DNA from: Scatophagus argus
Lineage: Eukaryota > Chordata > Actinopteri > Scatophagidae
Reading direction: 5' to 3'
Length of the DNA stretch: 64,000 nucleotides
Assembly (NCBI RefSeq): GCF_020382885.2
Contig: NC_058496.1
Span: forward strand, 6,874,501-6,938,500
This document shows, piece after piece, positions 41,184 to 52,839 of the stretch. The translations under genes and the position numbers were made by a program. The notes below the pieces were generated by a model. It had not been told where the DNA came from. It did not search any database and saw nothing but the letters and a program-made list of their open reading frames with translations. Position 1 is the stretch's first letter, and each line of letters starts with the position of its first letter.

Positions 41184-43070
41184 TCATATTAACTGCACGG
41201 CTCCACTTGAAACAAGTGGTGCTATGGTGCGATACCGCATCAGATGCTGAGAGCCCTCTTCAAGATCCACAACGTACTCTCTGGTAGGAGAGACAAGAAC
41301 AAAGGTAACATCAGCTGCTTCAGTATCTATGCAGAAAAATACAGTAAATAGGTGCTGAATTTGAAATGATGACACCGCCACCTAGTGGTAGTTTGAAAAC
41401 ATCAACTGAATTTAAGCGAAATCAGAATGAAATGCACCTCTGATCATCTGTTTCAGGCTCAACCAAGATGTTTTCCTGTCTCTCCTTCACACGCAGAAAC
41501 ACAAAAGAGTCCAAGCAGGGCTCGGGCACTGGGATTACATTAGAGCACACAGAATTTAGAGTGATGGTCAGTGAAAATGTAAGAGTAAATGCCCTCGCCT
41601 GTCAATGCACAGTAATGGTATTTCAGTTACGAATCATCAAAGACTGAAAAATATAAAGACAACCTTAAAGACATTTTACCTGCTTTGAGCATGTCCACGG
41701 TCTGCAGGTTGGGAGGCATGCGCTTCATTGCTACAGCCTTCAGGTAGGTTTCTGTGTTAGCATAATACCTGGATGCCAGACAAACATTTGCTTTTAGAAA
41801 AACAGCAGTGGCTGAAACAAACACCTCAAAACTCATTTTACTACACTCACTCTTTGGCAAAGGCAAACTCCTCAGGTGAAAGCAGTGAAGGATCTCCTGC
41901 TGCTCGAGACTTTTCTCTCTCCAGGACATGAGGGAAAAACCTCTCAATCTAGACACACAACGATCAGGCAATTCTATCAACAAGCACAGGGTCAGAAACA
42001 AACTTTATTTTGCGTGATGTGCTGTTGAAGTGACTGACCTTCTGCAGACGAGAGCGCAAGTAGCTGCTGAGCACAAAGCGAATCCTGTCTATTTCCATGC
42101 GATGGATGCTGGCCTTCGCGTCACCTTTCTTGACCCTCTGCAGGTTGGCTTCCTGTTGGAGAAAAATGTCAGGACACTGTCAGGAAACAACACTTGTTTT
42201 ACTTAGGGTGATAAGGTATGAGATATGAGCACGATATGGTATGAGTCAGAATACGACTGCGATACTAGAAACCAGCCTATCGCCACACAGATTAAATGGC
42301 GTGACTGTCTGCTTGAATTAATATGTACACCGGTAATCTTAAACAACACAGTGATACACAGCAGCTTCACGTTTGCTACTCAGCATGGCAAAGCAAACCA
42401 AACGGTTCAGAAATATCCACGTACAGATTTTTAACAGAGATTTTTCCAGATTACCCAGAGGGAAATACGGTATTTTCAATTTGTGTTTTAAACGACCTGA
42501 CAGAAAATTCAAGTAAACTTTGATGTTAATACTTTAATGTTTTTACTGTGATTAACATTTTCGACACAGTTGTTGTTATTGCACTGGCGTTTTTACAGTG
42601 TGGGATTACTCTTTATGAGAGTGAAGGACCTGAATACTTCTTCCACCACACTGCACTTTCATGAAACATGGAAACAGTAGTTGCTGACAGTCCTGAGCCA
42701 TACAGCCTGGTGACATTTAGAAATGTAGGTAGAGACACGAGTGTTTCTGAACATACAACCCACAAATGCAGGAGGTATTCACCGGTTAATTTACCATGTG
42801 AGTCAGTTGCTCCATCACACACTCCACCACCTCCGACTTGTTCTCCAACAGCTCCGGCGAGAACTTCTCATTCAGCCAAGCCTGCGAGTGACACAGAGGA
42901 ACACAAATTTAAGGGTAGTGTTTAGAGGGGTTACGCCGCTGTCAAATGTAATTGAGTTTAAATCGGCTTACTTCTTCCAGTTTAGCTATCAGCTCTGCCG
43001 GAGTCATAACATCCTCCTGACTGTCATCTTGGCTGATGTCGCTGCCGTCAACAGACAAAGCGTCCGACAT
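41184..43070 (-). CDS. gins4: GINS complex subunit 4 (SLD5)
   Basis: Sld5 is one of four GINS subunits; GINS with Cdc45 and MCM2-7 forms the CMG replicative helicase. Seven coding exons: 42972-43070, 42795-42881, 42039-42152, 41851-41948, 41680-41768, 41438-41528 and 41184-41280. They total 675 bp, 224 codons plus stop (human 223), and all phases agree. Family blocks are present in order: TPAELIAKLEEAWLNEKFSP, VVECVMEQL, RFVLSSYLRSRLQKIERFFP, MPPNLQTVDMLKAVPEPCLD, VFLRVKERQENILVEP and, at the C-terminus, YRTIAPLVSSGAVQLI. The start MSDALSVDGSD is followed by the usual acidic lead. Exon 2, intron 1 and the exon 1 border are partly duplicated at 44,629. In human GINS4 is a close neighbour of GPAT4. 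Confidence 0.97.
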
Positions 43071-43264
43071 AATTTTCCTTTACGAAGTAAACAGACAAAA
43101 TACTCACCTTCACCAAAATGCAAACTGTATATGGAACTTATACACTAAAAGTTATGGCGTTTTAAACGAGGCGAGTACGTAAGTTTTAGCGAAGTTTTAG
43201 CTAACAGAGGAGCAGCGTGTATTTACTTGACAAAATCCTTGTTTATTCGCGCCACCGGTGCTCT

Positions 43265-43274
43265 TCTCGCGAGA
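43265..43274. promoter_or_regulatory. TCTCGCGAGA promoter element upstream of gins4
   Basis: A perfect palindromic TCTCGCGAGA lies about 195 bp upstream of the gins4 start codon. In vertebrates this motif marks many TATA-less CpG-island promoters of housekeeping and cell-cycle genes. The surrounding 43,150-43,280 is CG-rich. Confidence 0.7.
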
Positions 43275-44628
43275 TTTTATTTTTGTGTATTTTTCACCCT
43301 ACGTAGAGCCTGTAAGGCAAAATTAATCCCAAACTGTATGGTATGTGGCACAGGTGAAGAGGATATACACTCATATGGTTAACTTTAAAGAGAATGAGGC
43401 CAAAGTTACCGTCATGGTTGGTGTATGCGTCTGCCTGTCCCACAGCAGGAGGCCTGTTTTTAGCAATATCTTGGGGAATGGCTGCCTGTAAGTCTCACTC
43501 GGGGAAACAACTATAAATTTCGGCTCTGAATACAAGTCTGATTGCATAACTTCTGTGCATAACTCGAGAATATGCACGTTATACAATATTTTGGAAATAT
43601 AATGATGCTGGCTGCAAATTGGATTTGTATTTCATTTTATCTGCAGTGAAACTCAGTGAAAATTGAATAAAGGTGCACTACAGAAAAAAAGTGTTTTTTA
43701 AATATGATTAAAGATGTAAGCCCAGAAGTTAGAGTCCCTAATTGCTGTCGATGAAACCGTGGGATCTGGAGGTATGTTTACGTTTTTATTGTAATTTACA
43801 CAGACGCTCAAAAAAAAAAAATCATAGATGTTTCCAGCAGATATCTTCAAAGTCAACATGCCATGTCTCTTTTGCACAAATTTTATTTCCCATGTGTATT
43901 TTCATCAGCTAGTGGGAATTTAACAGAAATACTATTATATGCTTCGTTTGCTCCAGCTGTCTTGCTTCAAACCACATTGTGGCATTCAGCAGAATCTAAT
44001 TTGTCTGATTTCCTCTTTCTCTTTCCCCCTCGTTGCTCTTGCATCAGAATTCATTGTTATTTTCACTATCTTGCATCCAGTGTGGCAATAACACTGTAGT
44101 GAGTTTCAGTATTACATTAGTTCTCATGGTAGCTTCTTCAGTCTGGGTTTATCTGTGCCACAGCACATCAGACTTGCAAGGCTGTAGCTAAGGTGCACCA
44201 CAACCTGGAAATCTGCACTCAGCCGACACTGAGAGACAACTGGCATTCATGATTCTTGTTCAGAAGAAAGGTTTGTGCTCAAAAACAACCTCTATTGCAA
44301 TTAAGGAGGGGACGTAGTTTTTGGGGGGATTTTTGAGATGATTGATCTGTGAATTAATAAAAGGTCAGCTTTATTTTGAAAATTGCATTTTAACAGCTAT
44401 GTCTAGTGACAAAGCATGAAAAACACAGGCTAGACCTGCCCATTTTTAAATCGTATCATAACTCGTAAGTGTTCTTTATTCTATTATTCACTGATAAACC
44501 ATTAATTTCCATGGGAGCCATTTGTCCCTCGTGATATATATGCATAAGACTATTACAATAATCTTGATGATCTCACTCATAAACAAGGTGATTAATTACA
44601 AACTGATTTTAAAATTAATAAACATCTG
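43275..44628. other. Intergenic, gins4 to arid6
   Basis: Apart from the gins4 promoter edge I see no exon. It is AT-rich with no recognised repeat. The remaining spacer at 44,791-45,430 is likewise without an exon. Confidence 0.4.
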
Positions 44629-44790
44629 ACACTCCACCACCTCCGACTTGTTCTCCAACAGCTCCGGTGAGAACTTCTCATTCATCCAAGCCCGCGAGTG
44701 ACACAGAGGAACACAAATTTAAGTGTAGTGTTTATAGGGGTTGCGCCGCTGTCCAATGTAATTGTATTAAAATTGGTTTACTTCTTCCAG
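44629..44790 (-). pseudogene. Duplicated gins4 fragment (part of exon 2, intron 1, edge of exon 1)
   Basis: These 162 bp align without gaps to 42819-42980 with 12 differences that I count (about 93% identity). The copy covers the 3'-coding-side part of exon 2 with its splice acceptor side, all of intron 1, and the last bases of exon 1. It lies about 1.6 kb upstream of gins4 in the same orientation. It lacks the rest of both exons and cannot make protein. Because it keeps the intron, it arose by DNA duplication, not retroposition. Confidence 0.9.
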
Positions 44791-45431
44791 AAAGAAAACA
44801 GATCATATCCCAAATCTATTCTGTTACAGTGACATATATCATGATAGTTTTCACAGAATGAAAAAATCAGAAAACAAAATATCGAAGGTTTTTTTGTTTT
44901 AGGCCATTTATTTATGATCATTTACTTATTTTATATTTAAATATGTTTTAATGATGTTGAGATCTGCATATAAAATCTAAAGTATTTAATAGTGATACAT
45001 ACAACATTCAAACAGTATCATTATGCTCAACAGTCTTTACAGTACAGTACAGTAAGATGGTTATATTTATGTGGTTTGTATATATGGTTTTATGTTAATA
45101 CTTTTTTAAATCTTGGATAAATAACATACAATTTAATTGAATCACTTTGCAAATGTCACAAAGGCGCTAGTGAAGCACTGTGGCTTAAATAATACACCTG
45201 TTTGATGCACTTGGATGATTCAACCTTTATTGCTGTGATCCTATAAATATTTCAGTTCAGTCAGTGTAGATTGGTTTTGGTCACAAAAGGTCAGCTAATA
45301 GCTGTGCATGAAGACACCAGAACCCAAACATTTGTGTGTTGCGCACTAATGCTATTGTTTAAAGCACACTTCACCAAATTGCACTCTTCAGCAAAAGAAA
45401 AGTGGGTCAACAAGCTCAATGGCTGTCTTCA

Positions 45432-45437
45432 TTTATT
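45432..45437 (-). terminator. Possible arid6 polyadenylation signal
   Basis: Minus-strand AATAAA about 50 bp past the stop; a second copy at 45226-45231 is equally plausible and would give a 260-bp 3' UTR. Confidence 0.4.
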
Positions 45438-45485
45438 TTTTTGTCAAGTCACAATTATTGAAGTCTGGAGTTAACATACAAAGAA

Positions 45486-48400
45486 TCACAATTTGTAAGG
45501 ATAAATGGGATTCATGGCAGGTAGGGCATATCCAGTTTGGGAATTTAACAGAGAAATGGGGTAGGGATATGGATAAATGGCAGGCCCAATGAGAGCAGAG
45601 TGAGCCTGGTTCAGTGGGATATGACGGTACATTAGCTGCGACTGAGGTAGTCTCGTTCTGCTAGGGAGAAATGCAGGGTGTAATGGAGGCTGGTGCCGAG
45701 AGTCTCTCCCTGATTTGTCGTAGTTTGACAGGATGCATGACATCGACAGGCTGGTGGGGGAATGGGACAGATTCTGTTGAGTGGCTGGGACTTTTTGAAG
45801 CATTGTCCTAGATTTCTCCCTCTTCTCTGGCTGATAAAGCCACGAACCCATGTTGCTCATCTTCTTAGCACACGTCAAAGAGTCGTCCTGCTGCATCAAC
45901 CTGCCCTGATGGGTTTTATACCCTGGCCGAACGGGAGCAGGCCTCAGTGGCTGCATGGATTTTGGAATAACCTTGGTGAAACTAGAGGTAGATGTTGGAG
46001 CCCAGTCAGATTTCACAGTGAAAGAGGGGGGTGAATGGAAAGGATGATAGAAATATCTGCCACCCCCTTTGGGGATTGGCTTCCAGGTAGAGTCTTTGGT
46101 CTGGACTTTGACTGAGTCTGTGGATTGGGAGCTGCCATGAGAAACATCTTTATTCTGTCCTTCTTTGGATATCTGACTACAGCTCACAGACCTGCTTTCC
46201 TCACTTGAGGTATATGTATTTTTCTCAGAGCTGGAACAGTTATGCTGTAGCTTGGAGCCTGATGCAAGTTTGTCTTCAGTCCCTGTTGTACCGTCCTCTG
46301 ATGAAACAGAGGAAGGTGAAGGGCTGCACGAAGAGGCAGAGGACAAAGGGACGGGGGAGCCATCAGAGGAGTTGCAGTTCTGGCTGGAAGAAGCTTGGGC
46401 CGGAGACTGGGGGCAGTGAATGACGGAGGGCCTTTCTTTATCCTCACTCTGAGCACCCATGGGCAAGTTAAGGCTAGCCTGAGCCATTCGCTTTTTTTTC
46501 TCCAGAGGAGAGATGACCTCTCCGGCAACAGATGGGATGTGAGTCCAGGGGTTGGATGTAGGAACGTGGACCAGGCGAGCATAAACAGAAGTGCAAAGAT
46601 TGGTGGTGGCTCTGTTTGGCTGAGAGCAGTCTGGATGGTGTCTGTCAGAGGTGGCAGTCCAAAGAGAAGGGTCAAGGTGCATCACTGCTTCACTTTGACA
46701 GGCAGCATCTGGACTTCTCTGGGTGAGTATCTATAAAACAATGCAGGAGGTATGTTAAGACACATTGGGTACTAATACAAAATTTCTCTCTGTTTTGAGA
46801 CATTTGAACAGATGGTACCTCAGAATCCATCTCTCTGTCTGAGTGAGTCTTTTTCCTCTTCCTCTCAGCCTTATGGACCTTGGCATCCAAATTTCTCTTA
46901 TATGGCTTCCGAGGTTTGCTTGGAGGCAGGGGTTTGTCCTCCTCTCCTTTTATGTGTCTTTCAAAGGGCAGAACCAGCCTAAAAGAAGCACATTTCTTAC
47001 AGTGAATCGGTTGGTGAAGAGATTGAATTGACAGGTCAGTTGGAAACCAAATCGTCCTCACTTTTCATAGTGTCTGCGGGTGCAAGTAGCAGCACTGGTG
47101 CTACCTGGACTTCCTCCCAGCTCATCATACACTTTCTTCCAAAGACGACGCGCTGTGACCTGTTGGATAACACAGTGGGAAAAATGTGGTCAGACCAGTG
47201 CCTTGAATGGTACCTTGCTATCAGGTCTAAGCCCACGAGATGTTACCCACTGGTCTGAGGACTGCCACAGTGAAACCTAAAGTTCAACATTATGACTATT
47301 ACCATTTTTTATCTTTGGAGCCAGAAGTGATCATATTCGGAGCTGGGGAGGACACTGTTTGGTTCTGACTGAGAACCCGAGGATTTGTAGCAACTTGTCA
47401 TTCACAAGGATATCCATGCTCTAAATCATACCCTGCTTTGTCAACTATTTTACACTACATGGGGCCACAATTCACTAAATGCACATCGTACTGTATTGAA
47501 GAAGTCTAGCGACTGAGACCATAAACTCACTAGGAAACTGTTTACGGTTTACTTAATGCCCCCTACTGGCCACTAGAAAGAATGCAGGTTTAAGGCACTT
47601 CAATGCTGGCTTCGCTTTTCAGACTGGGAAGCTCCGTCCATAGTTCACACGGTCAGTGCTTGCTGCCCAGTGTGGTGAGAGGATGGGTGAACAAGATGCA
47701 AAATTGTAAAGTGCTATATATGCTTATTGTACATGTTTCCATTTACATACATACATTTTTACATATCAAAATTAATTTGCCCTGAGATCGAGTGCTTTCT
47801 GTTATGAGTTGCATCAGGAACTAGCACCTCAGCATATCTGCTTTCAAGTCATATGTAAAACAAGGACGGTTACCCTTTAAATGCCACATCTGCTGGTTCA
47901 CAGAACTGAGAGAACACTTTTATTTTTAACTTTACACATTTGTAGATGCCTTATATTGTTGTGTTTACACCCAGAGAGACGGTGGTGGTGGCGATGATGG
48001 AGGGGGCGGGGGTCAGCTAAGTGTCGAACCCCAGCCCTGCTCTAGCACCATTTCACTTTGAGTTGCACTCTCACAGCTTGTCCCACAGTGTCAGCATCAA
48101 AGACAACAGAGCACAGGTGCTGATACATCGAGAGCTCTGCAGCCTAAACGTCCTCCGGTGTGGTAGAAACCACCAGTGTCACAGTACCTGACCTATAACT
48201 CATTTTCCACTCAGAAACCTGTAAACCCTGAAGCTTTTTGCATCAGTCAAAGGACTATGAGCAATCATCGAATGAGAACTTGTACTTACTGAATCATAGC
48301 CCCCGAGTTTCTCCACAGCTTTGTAAATCCTCCATAGATTAACTGTGAGTGGAAAAAGAAAACCACATGGGAAACTTATTATTTTCATACAGATTCTGTG

Positions 48401-51400
48401 TGAACATTAATTCAAAAGCAAGTGCAGAGCTAATGAACTCACTCTGCTTGAAGCCCAGATGTGGGATCCTCTCTATGGGTGTCCCTCTGTCCTTCATAAA
48501 AGAGTGCAGACGTGATACAAATGCCTTCTCCTCCATCTGCACCACATCGGGCCTCGCTTCTTCCTCACATTCAGTCATGGAGTCGTGAATCTCAATGACG
48601 GAAGGGGAGGCCTGGAGTACAGAAAACAGATGCATTGGAGGATAAAGCGTTTCGCACTAAAATCAAATAGCTCCTGTAAATGCGACACGGTCCCCTGCAC
48701 CGATATAGAAACCTGTTTTACAGTTGATGGTATTATCACAGATGGTCAAAAACGACACACAGTCATCTCATGGGATGCAAATGTTGAAATGAAACATCAC
48801 AATCGGAGGGTAGGGTTTTACCGCTACTTTCAATAGATAACCGCTACACATCCTGTCTGGAGAGAAAGCAGCAGACTTGTGGGGTTTTTGGTCTAGAATT
48901 GTCTGTCACTGGTATCACAAATGTCACTTTGAAAAACAAACATAAGTGAGAAAGAGAGAATTTAGAGAGTAAAAAAAATTTAGAAAGTAAAATAAATAAA
49001 GTGAGGTGACTATTATCAGTCAAGATTTTGAATAAAGATAATGTTTTGTAACAACTAATATCTAATTCTTATCATCTTTTTACGCAGAATTAATGTCAGT
49101 AACATTGAAAAGAATTTTAAGATGCCAAGAAATTAGGCGTTTCGAGTGTGACTACCCAGAACTACAAGAAATTGACAATGTCACTACTTGTGGTTTGCAA
49201 GAAAAGGAGAAATGAAACAGTGAAGGCATGCAGAATAAAAATCATTGGTTGGAGGGATTTCAAGAAGTAGAAAACAACGAAGACTTGAGAAGAGAAGCCG
49301 TTAATTATGATGACGCCTTTTCTATGATATTATGTGTGAAAACTGGTTCAAACCACGCAGACACTGATACACTCACTTCTGTTATTGCCATGAAATCATA
49401 GATTACGGTATTTTGCGCTACATATTTCAATGTGAGATCACACATTACCGCTGTGTTGATCAATTTTGATAGACTGGAAGTCAAAAGAGACCACAGAGGA
49501 CAATGCCAGTATTTAATTTTGAATCACCATACACAGAAGCTGCTTTATTTCTAAGGCAGTCATTGTACAACAAAATGGCTCAAGGTGGTTTCACACTGAA
49601 TCAAGTTCCTCTATGCGGTTCCTGGTTCCGAGAAGTAGGCCTCTACAGTGAGTAATAGTGAAGGTGCAGGTCTCTAACTAAGATAGCCCCGACTGAGTCA
49701 CAGCTCAGCAGCTCCACACTGCTGTTCCCAGCCAACAGCTCTGACTTTCCACTGTTATTCCATATCGCCTGCTTTTCCCACTGCAGACCTTATTTTTGTG
49801 TCAAAATCTCTACTCACACTTGACAAACCAAACTTTGTCTGTGCTTCTGAAAATGTAGCCCGCTGATAAACATGCACACCAACATCTGTAAAATTCTGAG
49901 AAGAAAATTTTGCTTGGGATCTTGCATGAAATTCACGGGTATTCACGAAGGGCCTTTTAACTTTCAGTTATTGTTTTCGGAACTGATTCACAAAACTTTC
50001 AGGTTCGTGCATCAATGGTTGCCTACAGGAAACGTCTGCACTCAAAGCCACATACTGTAGCCCATTTGCAACAGATTCTCACTATACACCGGAGAGCGAA
50101 TATCACTGTGAGACACTCAGTTGATTTCCACTTGATGAAATTTTTTGGAAAAGCGTGTGGGTGATGTTGATGTCAATGTGTTGATATGTGATTCTCACAA
50201 TGATTGTCAGCAGAGCGCTGGATTGATGCAATCGGCAGGCCAGAAGCCACCACAGAAACCACCAGGCTTTCAACTAACATCAGCGTTTGGAAATTTGATG
50301 AGCTAATTTGTGTTTCTCATATTATACCTCTCATTTCAGTTACCAGAATAGTGGCTATGAGGACCTCCTGCAGTTTCTGTATGTGCAATGAAATATTGTG
50401 GTGTGTTTTATGGGGTGAGATATGCGTGCGTTTCTTGGACCCGTCAGAGTACAAGACGGAATCACTTATTCCTTGTTACTCATTTCACAATCGGGCATCA
50501 AGATGAAACAACTGTACACATACGATCAGCACTTCAAAAAATTTGCAGTAGCCTATCTCAAATTCACTAAAAAAGGGAAATGAAAACGCAGCACATAACT
50601 CACTCTGACTAGTCATGTCTATAGTCAATGATTAACTGTAACTGATGAAAATTGCCCAAACTGCTGCCAGAAGGCCAACTGACATTTCGTCAGGCTGAGG
50701 TTTGGTGCAGTACCTGGCTCTCCGTCCCTTTCTCTTCATCACTGGCTGCAGTTTGTTGTGACGTCTCACTCTGGTCCTCTTGAGCTTCAGACAGGAGACA
50801 GGCAGACATTTACTCCAACACAGTATGTGAATTCAAAGCACTACAGCACAACAACCAAGCGCTTCAAACGAAAAGGAAAGAGCACTCAAAGTGATCGTCA
50901 TCACTGATGGCAATGTAAAAGTTTTGGTAAATTTGCGTAGAGGTCAAATGATTGACCAGCACAAAAAATAGAAATCTGTCAAACATATTGTCAAGTGAGT
51001 GTGATATAAAACCACAGCTTGCAAAACCACTTCCTGCTCATGAACAAAACCGCTTGCATGCTGCACTGTATGATATTGTAATTTGAAAACTACATTATTT
51101 GCCAATCTCAGGCAATAAACTGCTGGGTGTAAAGCATGACATCTCCTGTATTTAGGTAAACATGAAGGGGGAAGAAAAACACTGCACATAATATTACCAT
51201 TAGTAAAGCAAAATAAGAAAGTGAGCTTTTCATCAGGTGGCTTTTTGGTTGTCTCATTCATACATTCATGAAAATAAAACACAAATGTGAAAAATCTCAA
51301 GCTCTGACTGGGAACGAGATATAGTTCTGAGAATGAAATGTTATTCTTCGCAAACCTCGTAGATCTCCACCCACAGTAATATCATTTGTGTGCAAAACCA

Positions 51401-52839
51401 ATATGCTTCTCTTTTGAGATCACTTGTTTCCTGTGCTGTGGCTTGAACCTTTAATTCTGCTTTCAGTAGCCTCTAACTTCTCCATTTCATGAATTTAAGA
51501 CGCATTTTTGAACCATTGTGCTGTTTCTCAAGCGATTTCGAGCCTGTGGATTTGATTCTATGTTAAATTCATTTGCAGTGGTGATTAACATTTTAACAGA
51601 TATTGATCTCAGGCAAATTGTTGTGATAAATTAATTTGGGCACTTGTTTAAGATTGAATTTGATAATAAATTACTGAGGCATTATGGTTTTCCATATCAA
51701 CACAGACAATTTTGTTCACAAGCCGATGCCATGTACGTTCACTTAGGCTTCACTTCACTTGGCTCAGTTTTTCGTATGAATCATAAAGAAGCTGGAGTAA
51801 AGTCTTAACATCTATCAAATTCAATACAATATAAAACCATATAGCACTTAACCTGCCGTAGCAAATACATCAAACAGCAAACGTAAATAGTATCCAACTT
51901 CAGTAAAGATAAGACAAGTTATTCTCACCCATTTCCAGAAGTTGTCTTCAAGTGTGCGGCTTGACAGTGTTTTGTGACAGTAATTCATGCACTGCCTTCC
52001 TTCACACCACGAAATAGGAAGGCGTCTCCACACGATGCTTTCATTGGTCGACGGGTCACACACTAGCAAATGGGTCTGGGAAACTGCAGTTTCACAAATG
52101 ACTCTTCTCTGTTTCATCTCCTGACTTTCAGGCAAAAAAACAACAGCTGTGTTTGAATTATTTGAGTGTTGATCACACTAATCATTCGGATACTTATCTC
52201 TCAAATTTATGAGTTAAACTATGTAGTTCATAATTAATTTCAAGACAAACAAACATAAACACAATTAAGTCTTATTTTCACAATGCTTCACAACTGCCTC
52301 AATAGATATTACGGAAAAATATTGCAAAGACACGACTGATAAAAAATAGATTTCTTCCATACAGTTTCCAAACTTTAATAACTTCAAGCTTGCTGGTTTA
52401 CATTAAAACTTGGTCATCTTGGCCATCTTCAGTGTACAAAGTGGACTCAAACTCACCAAAATTACTGAATTTGGGGAAAGTATGACAAACGTTCAACTGA
52501 TGGCCAAATAAAGATTTAAAGTTGTCTAAATGTATGAATAACATTTCCCAGATGTTCACTTTATTATTGGACTGTTGTATTTTAGGGGTTTCTTTTAACC
52601 ACTTACTGTCAATGTAAATTAGTGCTTGACTAAGCTTCAGATATTTTGTGGTGCTAACTAACTACACGATGAATCAGATAACATGATTCAGAACCAAATG
52701 ACACAGTTTTGTTTTTCATGTTGAAAAAGGTACATTTCAATGTTGTTTTTTTTTTTTTTAATCACTATGAGACTTTACCGGCTCCAGAAGATGTCTTCTG
52801 CTGTTTTTCAGACTGGAAATTTAGGTTTTGTTTAGACAT
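45486..52839 (-). CDS. arid6: ARID5-type AT-rich interaction domain protein, probably ARID6
   Basis: ARID proteins bind DNA through a helical domain and act in chromatin or transcription control. Seven coding exons: 52779-52839, 50714-50784, 48443-48611, 48290-48342, 47062-47159, 46819-46978 and 45486-46730. They total 1857 bp, 618 codons plus stop, and all phases agree. The start is MSKQNLNFQ. The ARID spans roughly residues 70-165, with FMKDRGTPIERIPHLGFKQ, LWRIYKAVEKLGGYDSVTAR, LWKKVYDELGG and TSAATCTRRHYEK. Directly after comes the ARID5 signature RHIKGEEDKPLPPSKPRK and a Lys/Arg-rich nuclear-signal-like stretch. The long last exon is Ser/Pro-rich, low in complexity, and ends MNPIYPYKL. 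It is shorter than ARID5B and differs from ARID5A. I assign arid6, a fish ARID5 relative, from the domain type and lack of ARID5A/B C-terminal blocks; the exact paralogue is less certain than the family. Confidence 0.88.
47460..47660. repeat. Dispersed fish repeat in arid6 intron
   Basis: Contains 'gaccataaactcact', 'gccccctactggccactagaaagaatgcagg' split over two blocks, and 'ttcagactgggaagctccg', phrases that I recall as a frequent teleost interspersed repeat. Ends are not defined. Confidence 0.45.

Noticed and set aside
45762-46736. Several 70-160-codon frames overlapping the last arid6 exon
   Set aside because: They are out-of-frame or antisense shadows of the 415-codon coding exon.
51848-52135. 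95-codon Cys/Trp-rich minus-strand frame in arid6 intron 1
   Set aside because: It resembles nothing I recognise. The arid6 exons on either side join in phase without it, so I do not count it as an exon, though an old mobile element is possible.
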